The notes below the pieces were generated by a model that was given only the letters and a program-made list of their open reading frames with translations, ran no database searches and was not told where the DNA came from. Both the position numbers and the translations under genes were made by a program. Below, one piece after another: positions 7,421-16,700 of a stretch of DNA of 60,251 bases. This DNA comes from Desulfovibrio piger ATCC 29098 (GTDB lineage Bacteria; Desulfobacterota; Desulfovibrionia; Desulfovibrionales; Desulfovibrionaceae). The stretch is from positions 219,202 through 279,452 of the forward strand of contig NZ_DS996351.1 of the NCBI RefSeq assembly GCF_000156375.1. Reading direction: 5' to 3'. Each line of letters opens with the position of its first letter. Position 1 is the first letter of the stretch.

Positions 7421-8247
7421 CAGAGGAACTCCCGGAAGCGGATGGTGACATATTTGAGCATGCCGAAGAGCTGCACGATGGCGATGTTCACACGCGTAGA
7501 CAGCGTCAGGCCGCTCAACGGCAGGCCGTGGAAGAAAGGAGTTTCGCTCACGGCGGCGAAACGGGGGGACAGGGAGGCCAGGGCCGGGACCTTGTCGATG
7601 CAGAACGTCATGGGCGCATACCTGTTGCCGGAGCGGGCCACATAGCGGTTGCTGATGCGCATGCCGAGGGAGGACACCGCATCGAAAAAAAGCGTCCCCC
7701 CGGGAAAACGCCCGCTGAGGAAGGGCAACAGCGCCCCCATCAGGTCCGTGGGCTGATAGTGGAACACTCCGGCTGCCAGAAGGAGGACGCCCCGTTGCCC
7801 CGGGGCCTCCACGGCATCCGGCCAGAGGGGATCGAAAATGTCCCGTGCCAGGAGCCTGTGCCCTTTGGCAGGCGGCAGGAGCGCCTGCCGGGCCCGGATG
7901 ACTTCCGGCAGGTCCACATCATACCAGACAGCCTCGGCAGGGGGCTTGCGGTAGACGGCGGTACTGAGGCCGCAGCCCAGGTTGATGATGGTTCCTTCGG
8001 GGTGGCGGGCAAGGAAATCCCGGACGGTGCGATCGATGTTCATCTCGCGGGCCAGGCAGCAGACCTGGCCGTATTCCTTGAAGGATCTCCTGATCTCCGA
8101 GAAATCGAAGTCCAGTTGTTTCAGAACGTCCACGGCGACGGGGTCGTAGGCGGCCTGCGGGTTGGCCCGGCAGGGGGTGGCGCAGCACCACAAGGGGATG
8201 AGGAGCGTTCTGGCGATATCGTCCGTGAGGCACGCTTCTATTTTCAT
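7420..8247 (-). CDS. LCM/PPM-family SAM-dependent methyltransferase
   Basis: A 275-residue class I methyltransferase related to leucine carboxyl methyltransferases and the polyketide O-methyltransferases of the same family. The SAM motif is IINLGCGLSTAVYR (about residues 85-98), followed by the acidic loop WYDVDLPEVI. In this operon it may methylate a hydroxyl, enol or carboxylate of the product; this is inference from context. I start it at MKIEACLTDD, which has GGAG 5 bp upstream; an ATG seven codons earlier lacks a good signal. It overlaps the phosphopantetheinyl transferase by one base. Confidence 0.75.
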   Translation of the reverse strand: MKIEACLTDDIARTLLIPLWCCATPCRANPQAAYDPVAVDVLKQLDFDFSEIRRSFKEYGQVCCLAREMNIDRTVRDFLARHPEGTIINLGCGLSTAVYRKPPAEAVWYDVDLPEVIRARQALLPPAKGHRLLARDIFDPLWPDAVEAPGQRGVLLLAAGVFHYQPTDLMGALLPFLSGRFPGGTLFFDAVSSLGMRISNRYVARSGNRYAPMTFCIDKVPALASLSPRFAAVSETPFFHGLPLSGLTLSTRVNIAIVQLFGMLKYVTIRFREFL

Positions 8248-8279
8248 GGCAGCTCCGTGGATCGGCATCCGTTTGGGGC

Positions 8280-9614
8280 TCAGAACGAGTACCGGACGCC
8301 GAGATAGAGATGGTCGTTCCTGTCATACTGGCCAAGGTCGTTGCGGCGGTCGCCGCCAAAAAGCATGTAGCCGGCCAGGAAGTGCAGATCGTCGCTGTAT
8401 TCGTATTCGGAAAAGATCTCCACGCAGTAATCCCCGTTGCTGGCGAAAAGCTCCCCGCGTATGCCGGCCGTCAGGCTCTCGTCCAGGAATTTGTCGGAGA
8501 CGGACCAGCTGATGCCGTAGCGGTCCCTGACCTTGCCGGGCACGGCATCGCCGTCGTGGCTGAAAAAGAAGGCCTGGAGGTTGACGTTCAGGTTTGTCAG
8601 AAAATTCCTGTCCCATCCGAGGATGGCCTCGTAGTCCGTGCGGCGCTCCACCGTGATCTCGTCGGACTGGAAGGGATAGCCCGCCTTGATGGTGAATTCG
8701 CCCCGGAAGGTGGAGACCCACAGGGATACGGCGGTATTGATGCCGAACGCCGTATAGGGCTCGTAGATCTCCTTCACCAGGGCCTGCATGCGCTGCCTGT
8801 CCAGACTGGCCGTGTAGAGAGGCTTGTGCTCGTAGCCCCGGTAAAAAAGGAAAGCCACGTCATAGCCCGGGCGGAAAAATTTGAGCCGCGCTGCCGCTTC
8901 CGGCTCGAAAGGGCCGTCCTCACGCTGGCGGCGGACGAAACCCGCACGGGCGTACTGGCGCAGGGTCCGCAGCGAGCTGTCTTCCCAGGGCGATCCGTAT
9001 TCGGGCAAGCGGCTGAAACGGGGGAAGGGGATGAGCACAAGGTCGAGCAGGCCCGCGCCGTCGAGGTTGGCCCGCAGGTCGACGGCCCCCACCGAAAGCC
9101 TTTGGCTGCTGCGGGCTGTGGCGATGGGGTTGCGGAAGTCCACGGGATTGATGATGTCGAAGGTGCTCAGGCTGTCGGCTTCTCCCCAGCGTATCTGCTG
9201 CATGCCGATGATGAGGTCCAGATACCGGGAGTCCAGGGTCACATAGGCCTCGCCCAGTTCGGGCGTCACGATGTGTTCCTCGGAGTCCCGGCGCCCGGGC
9301 ACGGAAAGGTCGGCATCCACATGGCCGCTGACGTAGCCCCGTATCCAGGAGTCCTGGTTGATATTGGCTTCGAGCCGGAAGCGCTGGGCCGCGGACAGGG
9401 GGGTCGCCTTGTAGGGCGACTGACGGTAGGTCGTTTGCAGATTGCCGGACAGTTTCAGCCAGTCCGGCATGAGGGGCCTGTCCCCGTCCGCTCGGGAAAG
9501 GGAGGGGAAGAGCAGCAGGGCGGCAGCCAGCAGCATGGCCGCGGTACGGAAGCGGACAGAGCGGCACAGGCGCATGCCTTCGGCTGCGGGGCGGGGAAAA
9601 CTGGCAAAGGGCAT
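8280..9614 (-). CDS. Outer-membrane beta-barrel, DUF1302-like export partner
   Basis: A 444-residue protein with a cationic N-terminus and a hydrophobic signal segment ending near SLSRA, then alternating aromatic/polar strands and a C-terminal YSF, the usual outer-membrane barrel terminus. There is no plug domain or TonB box, so it is not a TonB-dependent siderophore receptor. I recognise the type as the DUF1302-like barrel often encoded with an RND/MMPL transporter and a LolA-like protein, which is exactly the arrangement here. The role of letting product or lipid through the outer membrane is inferred. The start is uncertain: a second ATG (MRLCRSVRF, 9575) would give a more normal signal peptide. 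Confidence 0.7.
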   Translation of the reverse strand: MPFASFPRPAAEGMRLCRSVRFRTAAMLLAAALLLFPSLSRADGDRPLMPDWLKLSGNLQTTYRQSPYKATPLSAAQRFRLEANINQDSWIRGYVSGHVDADLSVPGRRDSEEHIVTPELGEAYVTLDSRYLDLIIGMQQIRWGEADSLSTFDIINPVDFRNPIATARSSQRLSVGAVDLRANLDGAGLLDLVLIPFPRFSRLPEYGSPWEDSSLRTLRQYARAGFVRRQREDGPFEPEAAARLKFFRPGYDVAFLFYRGYEHKPLYTASLDRQRMQALVKEIYEPYTAFGINTAVSLWVSTFRGEFTIKAGYPFQSDEITVERRTDYEAILGWDRNFLTNLNVNLQAFFFSHDGDAVPGKVRDRYGISWSVSDKFLDESLTAGIRGELFASNGDYCVEIFSEYEYSDDLHFLAGYMLFGGDRRNDLGQYDRNDHLYLGVRYSF

Positions 9615-9705
9615 GGTGGGCGATCCGACGGGAAAGGTTGTGGAGAAGGTCTGCCGGGGCGGGGATCCGGGAAGGGCCGTGGAGGCCCCTCCCGGAAGGA
9701 CGGAG

Positions 9706-10515
9706 CTAGCGCTGCAGGGCGCTGTGCTCGAAATAGGCGTCGCTCAGGCCGACGTCATAGCGCAGGTTGGACCAGTCGATGACGGTGAAGGAGCCTTCCC
9801 TGGGGCGTTCGACGCGCATCTGCGTCACGGTCCAGATCCCGTCGATCTTTTCCTGGCGGGAGAAGAAGAGTTTTTTCACCAGACGGTCTTTCTTGTCATA
9901 GTAGTCCGCCCGCAAACGCAGCAGGGTATCCTTGCGCACCCACTGCACCTGGCGGGAATACTGGGTCTCTTTCCCCTTTTTGGGGGTGCGCTCCAGGATA
10001 TAGCAGTCGATGCCGTCCACGTTCTCCTCGCCTTGCAGCAGGTAGTCGTACTCGTCCACGTCGTCGAGGTTCTGGATGTCTTCATTGGAGAGGTCACTGC
10101 GCATGAATGAGGCGAACTTGCTGGAACCGCTGATGCGGCGGACAAGGCTCTCGGCCGGCAGGTAGACCCACATGTCGTCATCCTGCTCCAGGCCGCGGTA
10201 ACTCCAGACGAGATATTTGGTGCCGTTGACGTCGGCGGGCCTGTCGAACACGATCAGACTGTATTCGTCTTTGCCGTCCTTGCCGAAATGCTTGGAATAG
10301 GTCTTGAAAGAGCGCGTCAGCACCTTGCCGCCGCGGTTGATGCTCATGACGGCTTCGCTGTAGGAGTCCTGGCTCGTGTCGACCTGGTCCATCCGGACGG
10401 CCAGATCGTAGCCCGCCTTGACGGGGTCTGTGATCGCGGGAGCGGCCTGGGCGCTGCCGGCAAGGAGCAGCGTGCAGAAGAAAAGGGCAAAGAGTCTGTG
10501 CGATGCGATGGTCAT
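9706..10515 (-). CDS. LolA-like periplasmic lipid/lipoprotein-carrier protein
   Basis: A 269-residue protein with a cleavable signal peptide (LLLAGSAQA, cleavage near residue 24) and a beta-rich body of the outer-membrane lipoprotein-sorting (LolA-like) family: a region rich in D/Y/S strands, then YLVWSYRG, DDMWVYLPA and a C-terminal VIDWSNLRYDVGLSDAYF. Such proteins hold hydrophobic cargo in the periplasm. Placed between an RND transporter and an outer-membrane barrel, it probably carries the fatty-acylated product across the periplasm. The start has AAGGAG 6 bp upstream. Confidence 0.75.
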   Translation of the reverse strand: MTIASHRLFALFFCTLLLAGSAQAAPAITDPVKAGYDLAVRMDQVDTSQDSYSEAVMSINRGGKVLTRSFKTYSKHFGKDGKDEYSLIVFDRPADVNGTKYLVWSYRGLEQDDDMWVYLPAESLVRRISGSSKFASFMRSDLSNEDIQNLDDVDEYDYLLQGEENVDGIDCYILERTPKKGKETQYSRQVQWVRKDTLLRLRADYYDKKDRLVKKLFFSRQEKIDGIWTVTQMRVERPREGSFTVIDWSNLRYDVGLSDAYFEHSALQR

Positions 10516-10545
10516 GGAGTTCTCCTTTCGGGATGATGGTGATGT

Positions 10546-12888
10546 TCAGGCTCGGACCTGCGGCTCGTGTTCCTTGCCCAGGGGCTTGAGGAAGGAGAGC
10601 AGGGCCGGGGAAAGGGTGAGGTCGGCGAGGCAGCCCCAGAAAAAGGCCGCCGCCCCAAGGATGCCGAATTGCCCCGTGGTCCTGACGGCAGAAAGCGTGA
10701 AGACCAGGAATCCCAGCATGAGGGATATGGTCGTGAAGGTGACGGGCTGTCCTACCGTGCGCACGGTCGCCAGCAGGCTTTCACGATAGGTCCCCTTGCG
10801 GGCGAACATGCGCTGGAAGGTGACGTAGAAGTGGGTGGTGTCGTCCACGCATACGCCGATGATGACCGAGGAGAAGATCATCAGGACAAGGCTCAGGTCG
10901 ATACCGGCAAGCCCCATGAGGCCCATGGGCATGAGGATGGGCACGATGTTGGGCAGCATGCTGATGCAGCCCAGCACCACGGAGCGCAGGCACAGGATCA
11001 TCATGAGGCCGATGGTGATGACGGCGCTGGCAAGGCTGGCGGCCTGGCCGGAACCCACATAATCGGCCACGGCGGTCAGCCAGGCCATCTGGCCCGTGTA
11101 TTCCACGCGCAGCCGTCCGCCCAGCCGGTCGCGGACGAAGGTATCCATCTCCTGCATGAAGGCCCGTACTTCCTGGGTGCCCATATTCCGTGTCTGGATA
11201 TGGATGCGCGCCACATCGCTGAGCAGGCTCAGCTCCCTGTCCAGGTTCTTCCCGCCCGACGTTTCGTAGAAGAACAGGTACTGGCCGGCCAGTTCCTGGG
11301 AATCCGGCAGGCGGTGGAAGGCCCCGTCATCCCCGTGCAGGACTTCATTGATGCGCTTGATGATGTCCACGATGCTGTGGGTCTTGACGGTGCCGGGCAG
11401 GCTTTCGGCGTGGCGCTGCAGGCGCTCCATGTCCTGCAGGAAACGGAGCTCGCGGGCGCCGTTGGCCTTGCCGCTGTCCACCATGATCTCCAGGGACATG
11501 GAGCCACCCATGAAGGTATCGAAAAAGTCGGAGTCTCGGCGCAGTTTTTCCGAGGTGCTGATGTCCTTGACCGTGTTCGTTTCCACCACGACCCGCTGGT
11601 ACAGGCAGGCCCCGGCCAGGGACGTCACGAGGAAAAAGACGATCACGAGACGCGCATGATCGATGGACCAGCGGGCCAGTCCTTGCAGGGCCGCATCGAG
11701 GCGGCAGAGCAGACGGTCATGGACGCCCCGCCGGATGGTCGCCTCCTGTTCCGGGCGGATCATGTAGGCGATGGGCGTCAGCGTGATGGCCAGGACGAAG
11801 GCGATGGCCACGCCGATGGCGGAGTAGATGCCGGCCATGCGTATGGGGATGATGTCCGTGGTGAGGAAGGAGAGGAAGCCCATCATGGTCGTCAGCGACG
11901 TGAACAGGCAGGGGATGAAGACCTCCCGCATGGTCTCGACCATGGCTTCATGATGGACGGTCCCCCGACTGCGGTGCAGGTGGTACCCGGCGATGATGTG
12001 CACCGTGTCCCCGATGCAGACGGAAAAGAGCATGGTGGGCAGCATGATGTCCATCATGGAAACGGTCCAGCCCGCCAGGCTGATGATGCCCATGGTCAGG
12101 ATGATGCTGATGCAGATCACGGCCACGGGAGCGATGACGGCCCGGATGCCGTTGCCCATGCGGAACAGCAGCAGGGCCTGGAGCATCAGGCAGACCAGGG
12201 TCAGCTTGACGGTCTCCTTGCGGGTGATCTTGTCGCTTTCGTAGTCCTGGACGGGCGGCCCGGCCAGATGGGTTTCCAGAGAGGCGAATTCCGGCCGTTG
12301 CAAGACGCGGTACACTGCCGGGGCGATGTCTTTGCGCGGGTCGTCGGCCCCGTCGGGATAGCGTTCGCATTCGAGCACTATGGTGGCGATGGTGGCGTCG
12401 GGCGAGATCAGGACGTTCACGAAGTCGTCCAGGGCCAGAGCTTCTTTTTTGAATGCCCTGATGGCCTCGGGATCATCAGGGATCTCTTCGAGGCCGGGAC
12501 CCACCATGACCTCGTCCCCGTGAGCGCGGATGTATTCCGCCGACCCCAGCCACTTGACCTCCCTGATGTGGGGCACGTCCTTTTCCAGGGCCAGCGCCAG
12601 GGAATCCAGGAGTCGCAGCGTGTCACGGTCGAAGATGTCCCCGCCGTTCCTGACGGCCACATAGACGAAGTCTTCATTGCCGAAGAGCTCCCGGAAGCGT
12701 TCGATGGCCACGACGGCGGGATCGTCGTCCGTGAAGAAGGATTCATCGGAGTTGTCGAAGCGGAGGTCACGCATCAGGAAAAGGGACCCGAACGTGAGCA
12801 CGGCCACCAGCAGAAGGACGCCGTAGCGCCAGGTCTCCAGAAAGCCGACGAACGTGCGGGCGCGGGTCAGGGCGCGGGACTCCTTCAT
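10546..12888 (-). CDS. RND-superfamily MMPL-type transporter
   Basis: A 780-residue inner-membrane protein with the duplicated RND layout. TM1 is near residues 20-40, followed by a large periplasmic loop to about 220 and TMs 2-6 to about 400. TM7 lies around LVIVFFLVTSLAGACLY, with a second periplasmic loop to about 640 and TMs 8-12 to 775. It resembles MMPL/HpnN-type exporters of lipids rather than drug pumps of the AcrB type. It overlaps the type II thioesterase by 4 bp (ATGA) and is followed by the LolA-like and barrel genes. Export of a lipid-tailed product is the simplest reading. Confidence 0.85.
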   Translation of the reverse strand: MKESRALTRARTFVGFLETWRYGVLLLVAVLTFGSLFLMRDLRFDNSDESFFTDDDPAVVAIERFRELFGNEDFVYVAVRNGGDIFDRDTLRLLDSLALALEKDVPHIREVKWLGSAEYIRAHGDEVMVGPGLEEIPDDPEAIRAFKKEALALDDFVNVLISPDATIATIVLECERYPDGADDPRKDIAPAVYRVLQRPEFASLETHLAGPPVQDYESDKITRKETVKLTLVCLMLQALLLFRMGNGIRAVIAPVAVICISIILTMGIISLAGWTVSMMDIMLPTMLFSVCIGDTVHIIAGYHLHRSRGTVHHEAMVETMREVFIPCLFTSLTTMMGFLSFLTTDIIPIRMAGIYSAIGVAIAFVLAITLTPIAYMIRPEQEATIRRGVHDRLLCRLDAALQGLARWSIDHARLVIVFFLVTSLAGACLYQRVVVETNTVKDISTSEKLRRDSDFFDTFMGGSMSLEIMVDSGKANGARELRFLQDMERLQRHAESLPGTVKTHSIVDIIKRINEVLHGDDGAFHRLPDSQELAGQYLFFYETSGGKNLDRELSLLSDVARIHIQTRNMGTQEVRAFMQEMDTFVRDRLGGRLRVEYTGQMAWLTAVADYVGSGQAASLASAVITIGLMMILCLRSVVLGCISMLPNIVPILMPMGLMGLAGIDLSLVLMIFSSVIIGVCVDDTTHFYVTFQRMFARKGTYRESLLATVRTVGQPVTFTTISLMLGFLVFTLSAVRTTGQFGILGAAAFFWGCLADLTLSPALLSFLKPLGKEHEPQVRA

Positions 12889-13655
12889 CGGGTCTGCTCC
12901 AGCATGCGGCCGAGTTCCTCACGCAGGAGCATCAGGAAGGTGTCCTCGTCCTTTTTGAGGAAAAAGTGGTCGCCCGGCAGGATGTGCGCGGCGAACGCCC
13001 CGCGGGTCTGTTCCCGCCAGGCCTCGAGGTCCTGCCGGCAGACTTCGTCATCGGCGTCCCCGGAAAAGACGCACAGGGGCACATCCAGGCAGGCATCGCA
13101 GACATAGCTTTCGTCCATGGCGAAATCCGCCCGCAGCAGCGGCCGGAACATGCGCATGAGATCCGGCTCGCGCAGGATCTCTTCCGGGGTCCCTGCCAGC
13201 TGCCGCAATTCCGCGTCGAAAGCCTCGTCGGGAAGGTCGCTGAGCAGTTTGCGGGGCGGCATGTGGACGGGGCGGCTCCCTGAGACCAGCAGCAGAGCGG
13301 GCGGACGGCCCTGGAGGACAAGGCGGCGCGCCACCTCGAAGGCGATTTTGGCCCCCATGCTGTGGCCGAAAAGGATGCAGGCGCCGTCGAACCAGCCGCG
13401 GCCTTCCTCGGCTTCGAACAACGCATCGGCCAGGCGGTGGATGCTGTAATAGCGCGGTTCGCGGAAGCGTTCCTCGCGACCGGGCAGCTGTACGGCCCGG
13501 ACATCGGCCAGGCCCCGGAGGTTCCTTTCCCAGTTGCGGTAAAAAGAGGCGCCGCCTCCCGCATGGGGAAAACAGAACATCTTCGGCCGGGCGGGAGAGG
13601 CGCCGGCGTTCCCGGAAATCTCCTGCGGCCCCGCGAGCCATTTGCCAGTATCCAT
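12885..13655 (-). CDS. Type II thioesterase
   Basis: A 256-residue alpha/beta hydrolase of the editing thioesterase family that clears wrongly loaded or stalled acyl groups from carrier domains. It shows FCFPHAGGGASFY near residue 30, the nucleophile serine in FGHSMGAK (about residue 96), the aspartate in FSGDADDEV and the histidine in GDHFFL. AAGGAGG sits 5 bp before the start. It follows the last synthetase gene after a 58-bp gap with a strong hairpin and is translationally coupled to the transporter. Confidence 0.93.
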   Translation of the reverse strand: MDTGKWLAGPQEISGNAGASPARPKMFCFPHAGGGASFYRNWERNLRGLADVRAVQLPGREERFREPRYYSIHRLADALFEAEEGRGWFDGACILFGHSMGAKIAFEVARRLVLQGRPPALLLVSGSRPVHMPPRKLLSDLPDEAFDAELRQLAGTPEEILREPDLMRMFRPLLRADFAMDESYVCDACLDVPLCVFSGDADDEVCRQDLEAWREQTRGAFAAHILPGDHFFLKKDEDTFLMLLREELGRMLEQTR

Positions 13656-13675
13656 GGTTCCTCCTTGTCGTCATG

Positions 13676-13708
13676 CTGCCCGTGCCGGGTCGTCCCCGGC
13701 ACGGGCAG
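13676..13708. other. Intercistronic 14-bp hairpin
   Basis: CTGCCCGTGCCGGG (13676-13689) pairs perfectly with 13695-13708. On the minus strand no T-tract follows, so it is not a standard terminator. It separates the four giant synthetase genes from the thioesterase, export and tailoring genes, and may protect or process the mRNA or set relative expression. Confidence 0.6.
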
Positions 13709-13713
13709 ACCGG

Positions 13714-16700
13714 TTAGGCGTGTTTTTTCAGTAGACGGGCCAGTCTGGCGGCGATGGCATCCACGCTGCCGGGATCATGGAGCAGGTTCCAGTGGTCGGC
13801 ATCCACGGCCAGCTCCTCGAAGCCCGATCCCGCCAGTCCGCGCCAGTAGGCCGTGCGGGCGTCGTCCTCTTCCATGCTGTTGCTGCGGACGTAGAGCACG
13901 GGCAGGCCTTCCAGGGGCTGCGGCGCATAGGAGCGCAGGGCCCTGAGGTTGGCGTCGATGATCTCCATGACCCGTCCGGCCATTTCCAGGTCGTCCTTTT
14001 CCACGGCAAGCTGTCCGCTGCTGCGCAGGGCCTCGGCCAGGACGCGGGCCCGTGCGGGGGCGTCCAGTGCGGCCAGGTCCCCTTCGCTCATGCCCAGGGC
14101 CGCAAGGGCCTTTTGGGGCGCGGGGGCCACCAGCCCGAGCAGGGCGGCAGGATCATGGGCGCGGCTGTCATAGAGGCTGTCCCAGGCGGGCTTTGAAGGC
14201 GGATCGAGCAGGACCAGCGGCAGCAGGTGTTCTCCCTGGCCGCCGGCCAGCAGACGGCGGGCCGTTTCCCAGGCCAGGAAGGCCCCCATGGACCATCCGC
14301 CCAGCAGCAGGGGCCGCGGGAGCCCCTCCACGGCCTCCAGGGCCGCGGTGACCATGTCCGGGAAGGCGGTACGCAGGGGACCACCATCAAGACCGGCGCT
14401 CTGGAGGGCATGGAAGGAGACCTCTCCGAGCTTGGCGGCCAGCGGGGCATAGGCGTTCACGAGGCCTTCCACGGGATGCATCATGCACACGGTCGCGGGG
14501 CCGTCAGCGTCATGCAGGCAGACCAGTTCGCCGGCAGAGGCACCCGGGGCCCTGTGGTCCACGAGGGCGGCCTGTGCGGCCACGGTGGGGGCCTGCAGCA
14601 GGTCACGCAGGGTCAGACGGCAACCGAACTCCCGCTCCAGCTGCCGGAGCAGCTGGAAAGCGGAGAGGGAGTCCCCACCGCTCAGGAAGAAGCTGTCCGT
14701 CACGCCCACGTCGTCCACCCTGAGGACGTTTTTCCAGATGGCGGCCACGGCCTGTTCCGTCCTGGTCCGGGCGGTGACGCCCGTACGGGGGCGCTGCCGT
14801 ACGGCACCGCCTGACAGGCGTTTCCTGTCCACCTTGCCGTTGCGGGTCAGGGGCATCCTGTCCAGCAGCGTCCACGAGACGGGGATCATCCAGGCAGGCA
14901 GGTGCCCGCGCAGATGGTCTTCCAGGGGACGGGGCGTGAAGCGTGCCACGGACGACGGGCCTTCGCTGAGGATGACCTCCAGCCCCAGACGGCTTTCCAG
15001 GGAAGCGGGGGGCATCAGGAAGGACGGCCGGGAAAGGCCCGCCTCCGTCAGCGCCTTCGTCCACAGTTCCCGGGTCAGCAACGGCTGCTCGGGACGGAAT
15101 TCCTCGTCCCGGGCGCTGTCGAAGCCCTGCTGGAGCCCCATGCTCAGGTCGAAGGGCAGCTGGAAGACGGTCTCCTCCTGCATGAGCAGGATCCCGGACG
15201 GCTTGAGCAGGCCCGCCAGGTACTTCAGGCTCCGCCTGATGTCTGCCGCGTCATGCAGGACATTGCCCGCAAGGATGAGGTCATAGCCATGCGGCTCGAA
15301 GCCCATGAGGCGGGGATCCTCATCAAGGTCCAGCAGACGGTAGTTGACGAAGGGATAACCGGTGAACTCCTCGCGGGCCCTGTTCAGGAAGAAGGGGGAG
15401 ATATCCGTGAAGTCATAGGTCACGCCGTTGTCCGGCAGGCCGGGCAGGACGAAGCGCGTCACGGTGCCGTAGCCGCCGCCGACTTCGAGGATGCGGAAAC
15501 CGTTTCCGGAAGCCGCCGCCAGCCCGGTCACCAGATCCGCCGTCAGCTGGTTGCTGGCGCCGAAGATCTTCTGATAGAAGCCGGGCACTTCCGCGGACGT
15601 GTAGAATTCCGCCGAGTGCACGTCTTCCCTGAGGATGGCGGGGAGCTCGCGCACGGTGCGGGCCAGCAGGGCCATCTCCTGCGGGCTGTAGCCCAGTTCT
15701 CCGGCCCTGTCGGCGCAGAAGGCCAGGCAGGCTTCCCTGTCGGGAGCCGTGCCGCGACGCTGCCATACGCCGTCCCCGTCCCTGTCCGCGAGGCCCAGAT
15801 CGTGCAGGGCCTTCACGGCCCGCGCCAGCCAGCGCCCGTAGCGGGGACTGATGCCGCTGTCGTGCAGGAAGGTCTCCGTGTCACGGTAGCCGTGCCCGAA
15901 AAAGCCGAGCTCTTCCAGGGCCGCGGTGACGGCAGCCGCATAGAGTTCCTTCATCTTGTCCCAGACAGGCAGGAAGCGTTCCTCGTCAAGGCCTTCCCGG
16001 CCGTCCGTCCGGAGCGGGAGCCCGTCCTCCAGACGGCTTGCGGCGCGTTCTTCCCGCACGATCTCGCCCCGGTGTCCGGGATCGGCTTCCACATAGGCTG
16101 CCAGCGACAGCTCGCCTTCCGCGCCCTTGTGGAGCAGGACGGCCGCATTGTTCACCGCAGGATGGGCTTTGAGCACGGATTCGATCTCGCCCGGTTCCAC
16201 GCGGTAGCCGTGGATCTTCACCTGCTCGTCCTTGCGGCCGAGGAATTCGAGGGTGCCGTCGTCGTGGTAGCGTGCCGTGTCTCCCGTGCGGTAGAGACGG
16301 GGATGCCCGTCCCCGGCCGGCAGGAATGCCCCGGCCGTCTTTTCGGGATCGTTCCAGTAACCGAGGGCCAGGCCGTCTCCGCTGATGTAAAGGTCTCCGG
16401 CGACCCAGTCGGGACGCGGCTGGAGACGGTCATCCAGGACGGCGAAGGCCTGGTTGGCCAGCGGTCTTCCGTAAGGCACGGAGGCCCAGCGGGCATCGTC
16501 CGGGCCCGTCTCGTGGAAGTTGGACCAGATGGAGGCCTCGGTGGCGCCGCCCATGGCCATGACCCGGATGCCCGGGACGAGCTGCTTCAGGCGCGGCGGC
16601 AGGGACTGCGGGATCCAGTCGCCGCTGAAGATGGCCAGGCGGAGGGGCAGGGGCTGTCCTTCCCCTTCGGCCGCGGCATCCGCCAGCAGCTGGCCGAGGG

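Noticed and set aside
8280..9614. Outer-membrane barrel as a TonB-dependent siderophore receptor
   Set aside because: It is too short, with no plug domain or TonB box; it fits the DUF1302-like export barrels better.
10567..13107. An 846-residue plus-strand open frame opposite the transporter
   Set aside because: His/Asp/Gly-rich composition typical of the reverse strand of a membrane-protein gene; the minus strand has a clear RND protein.
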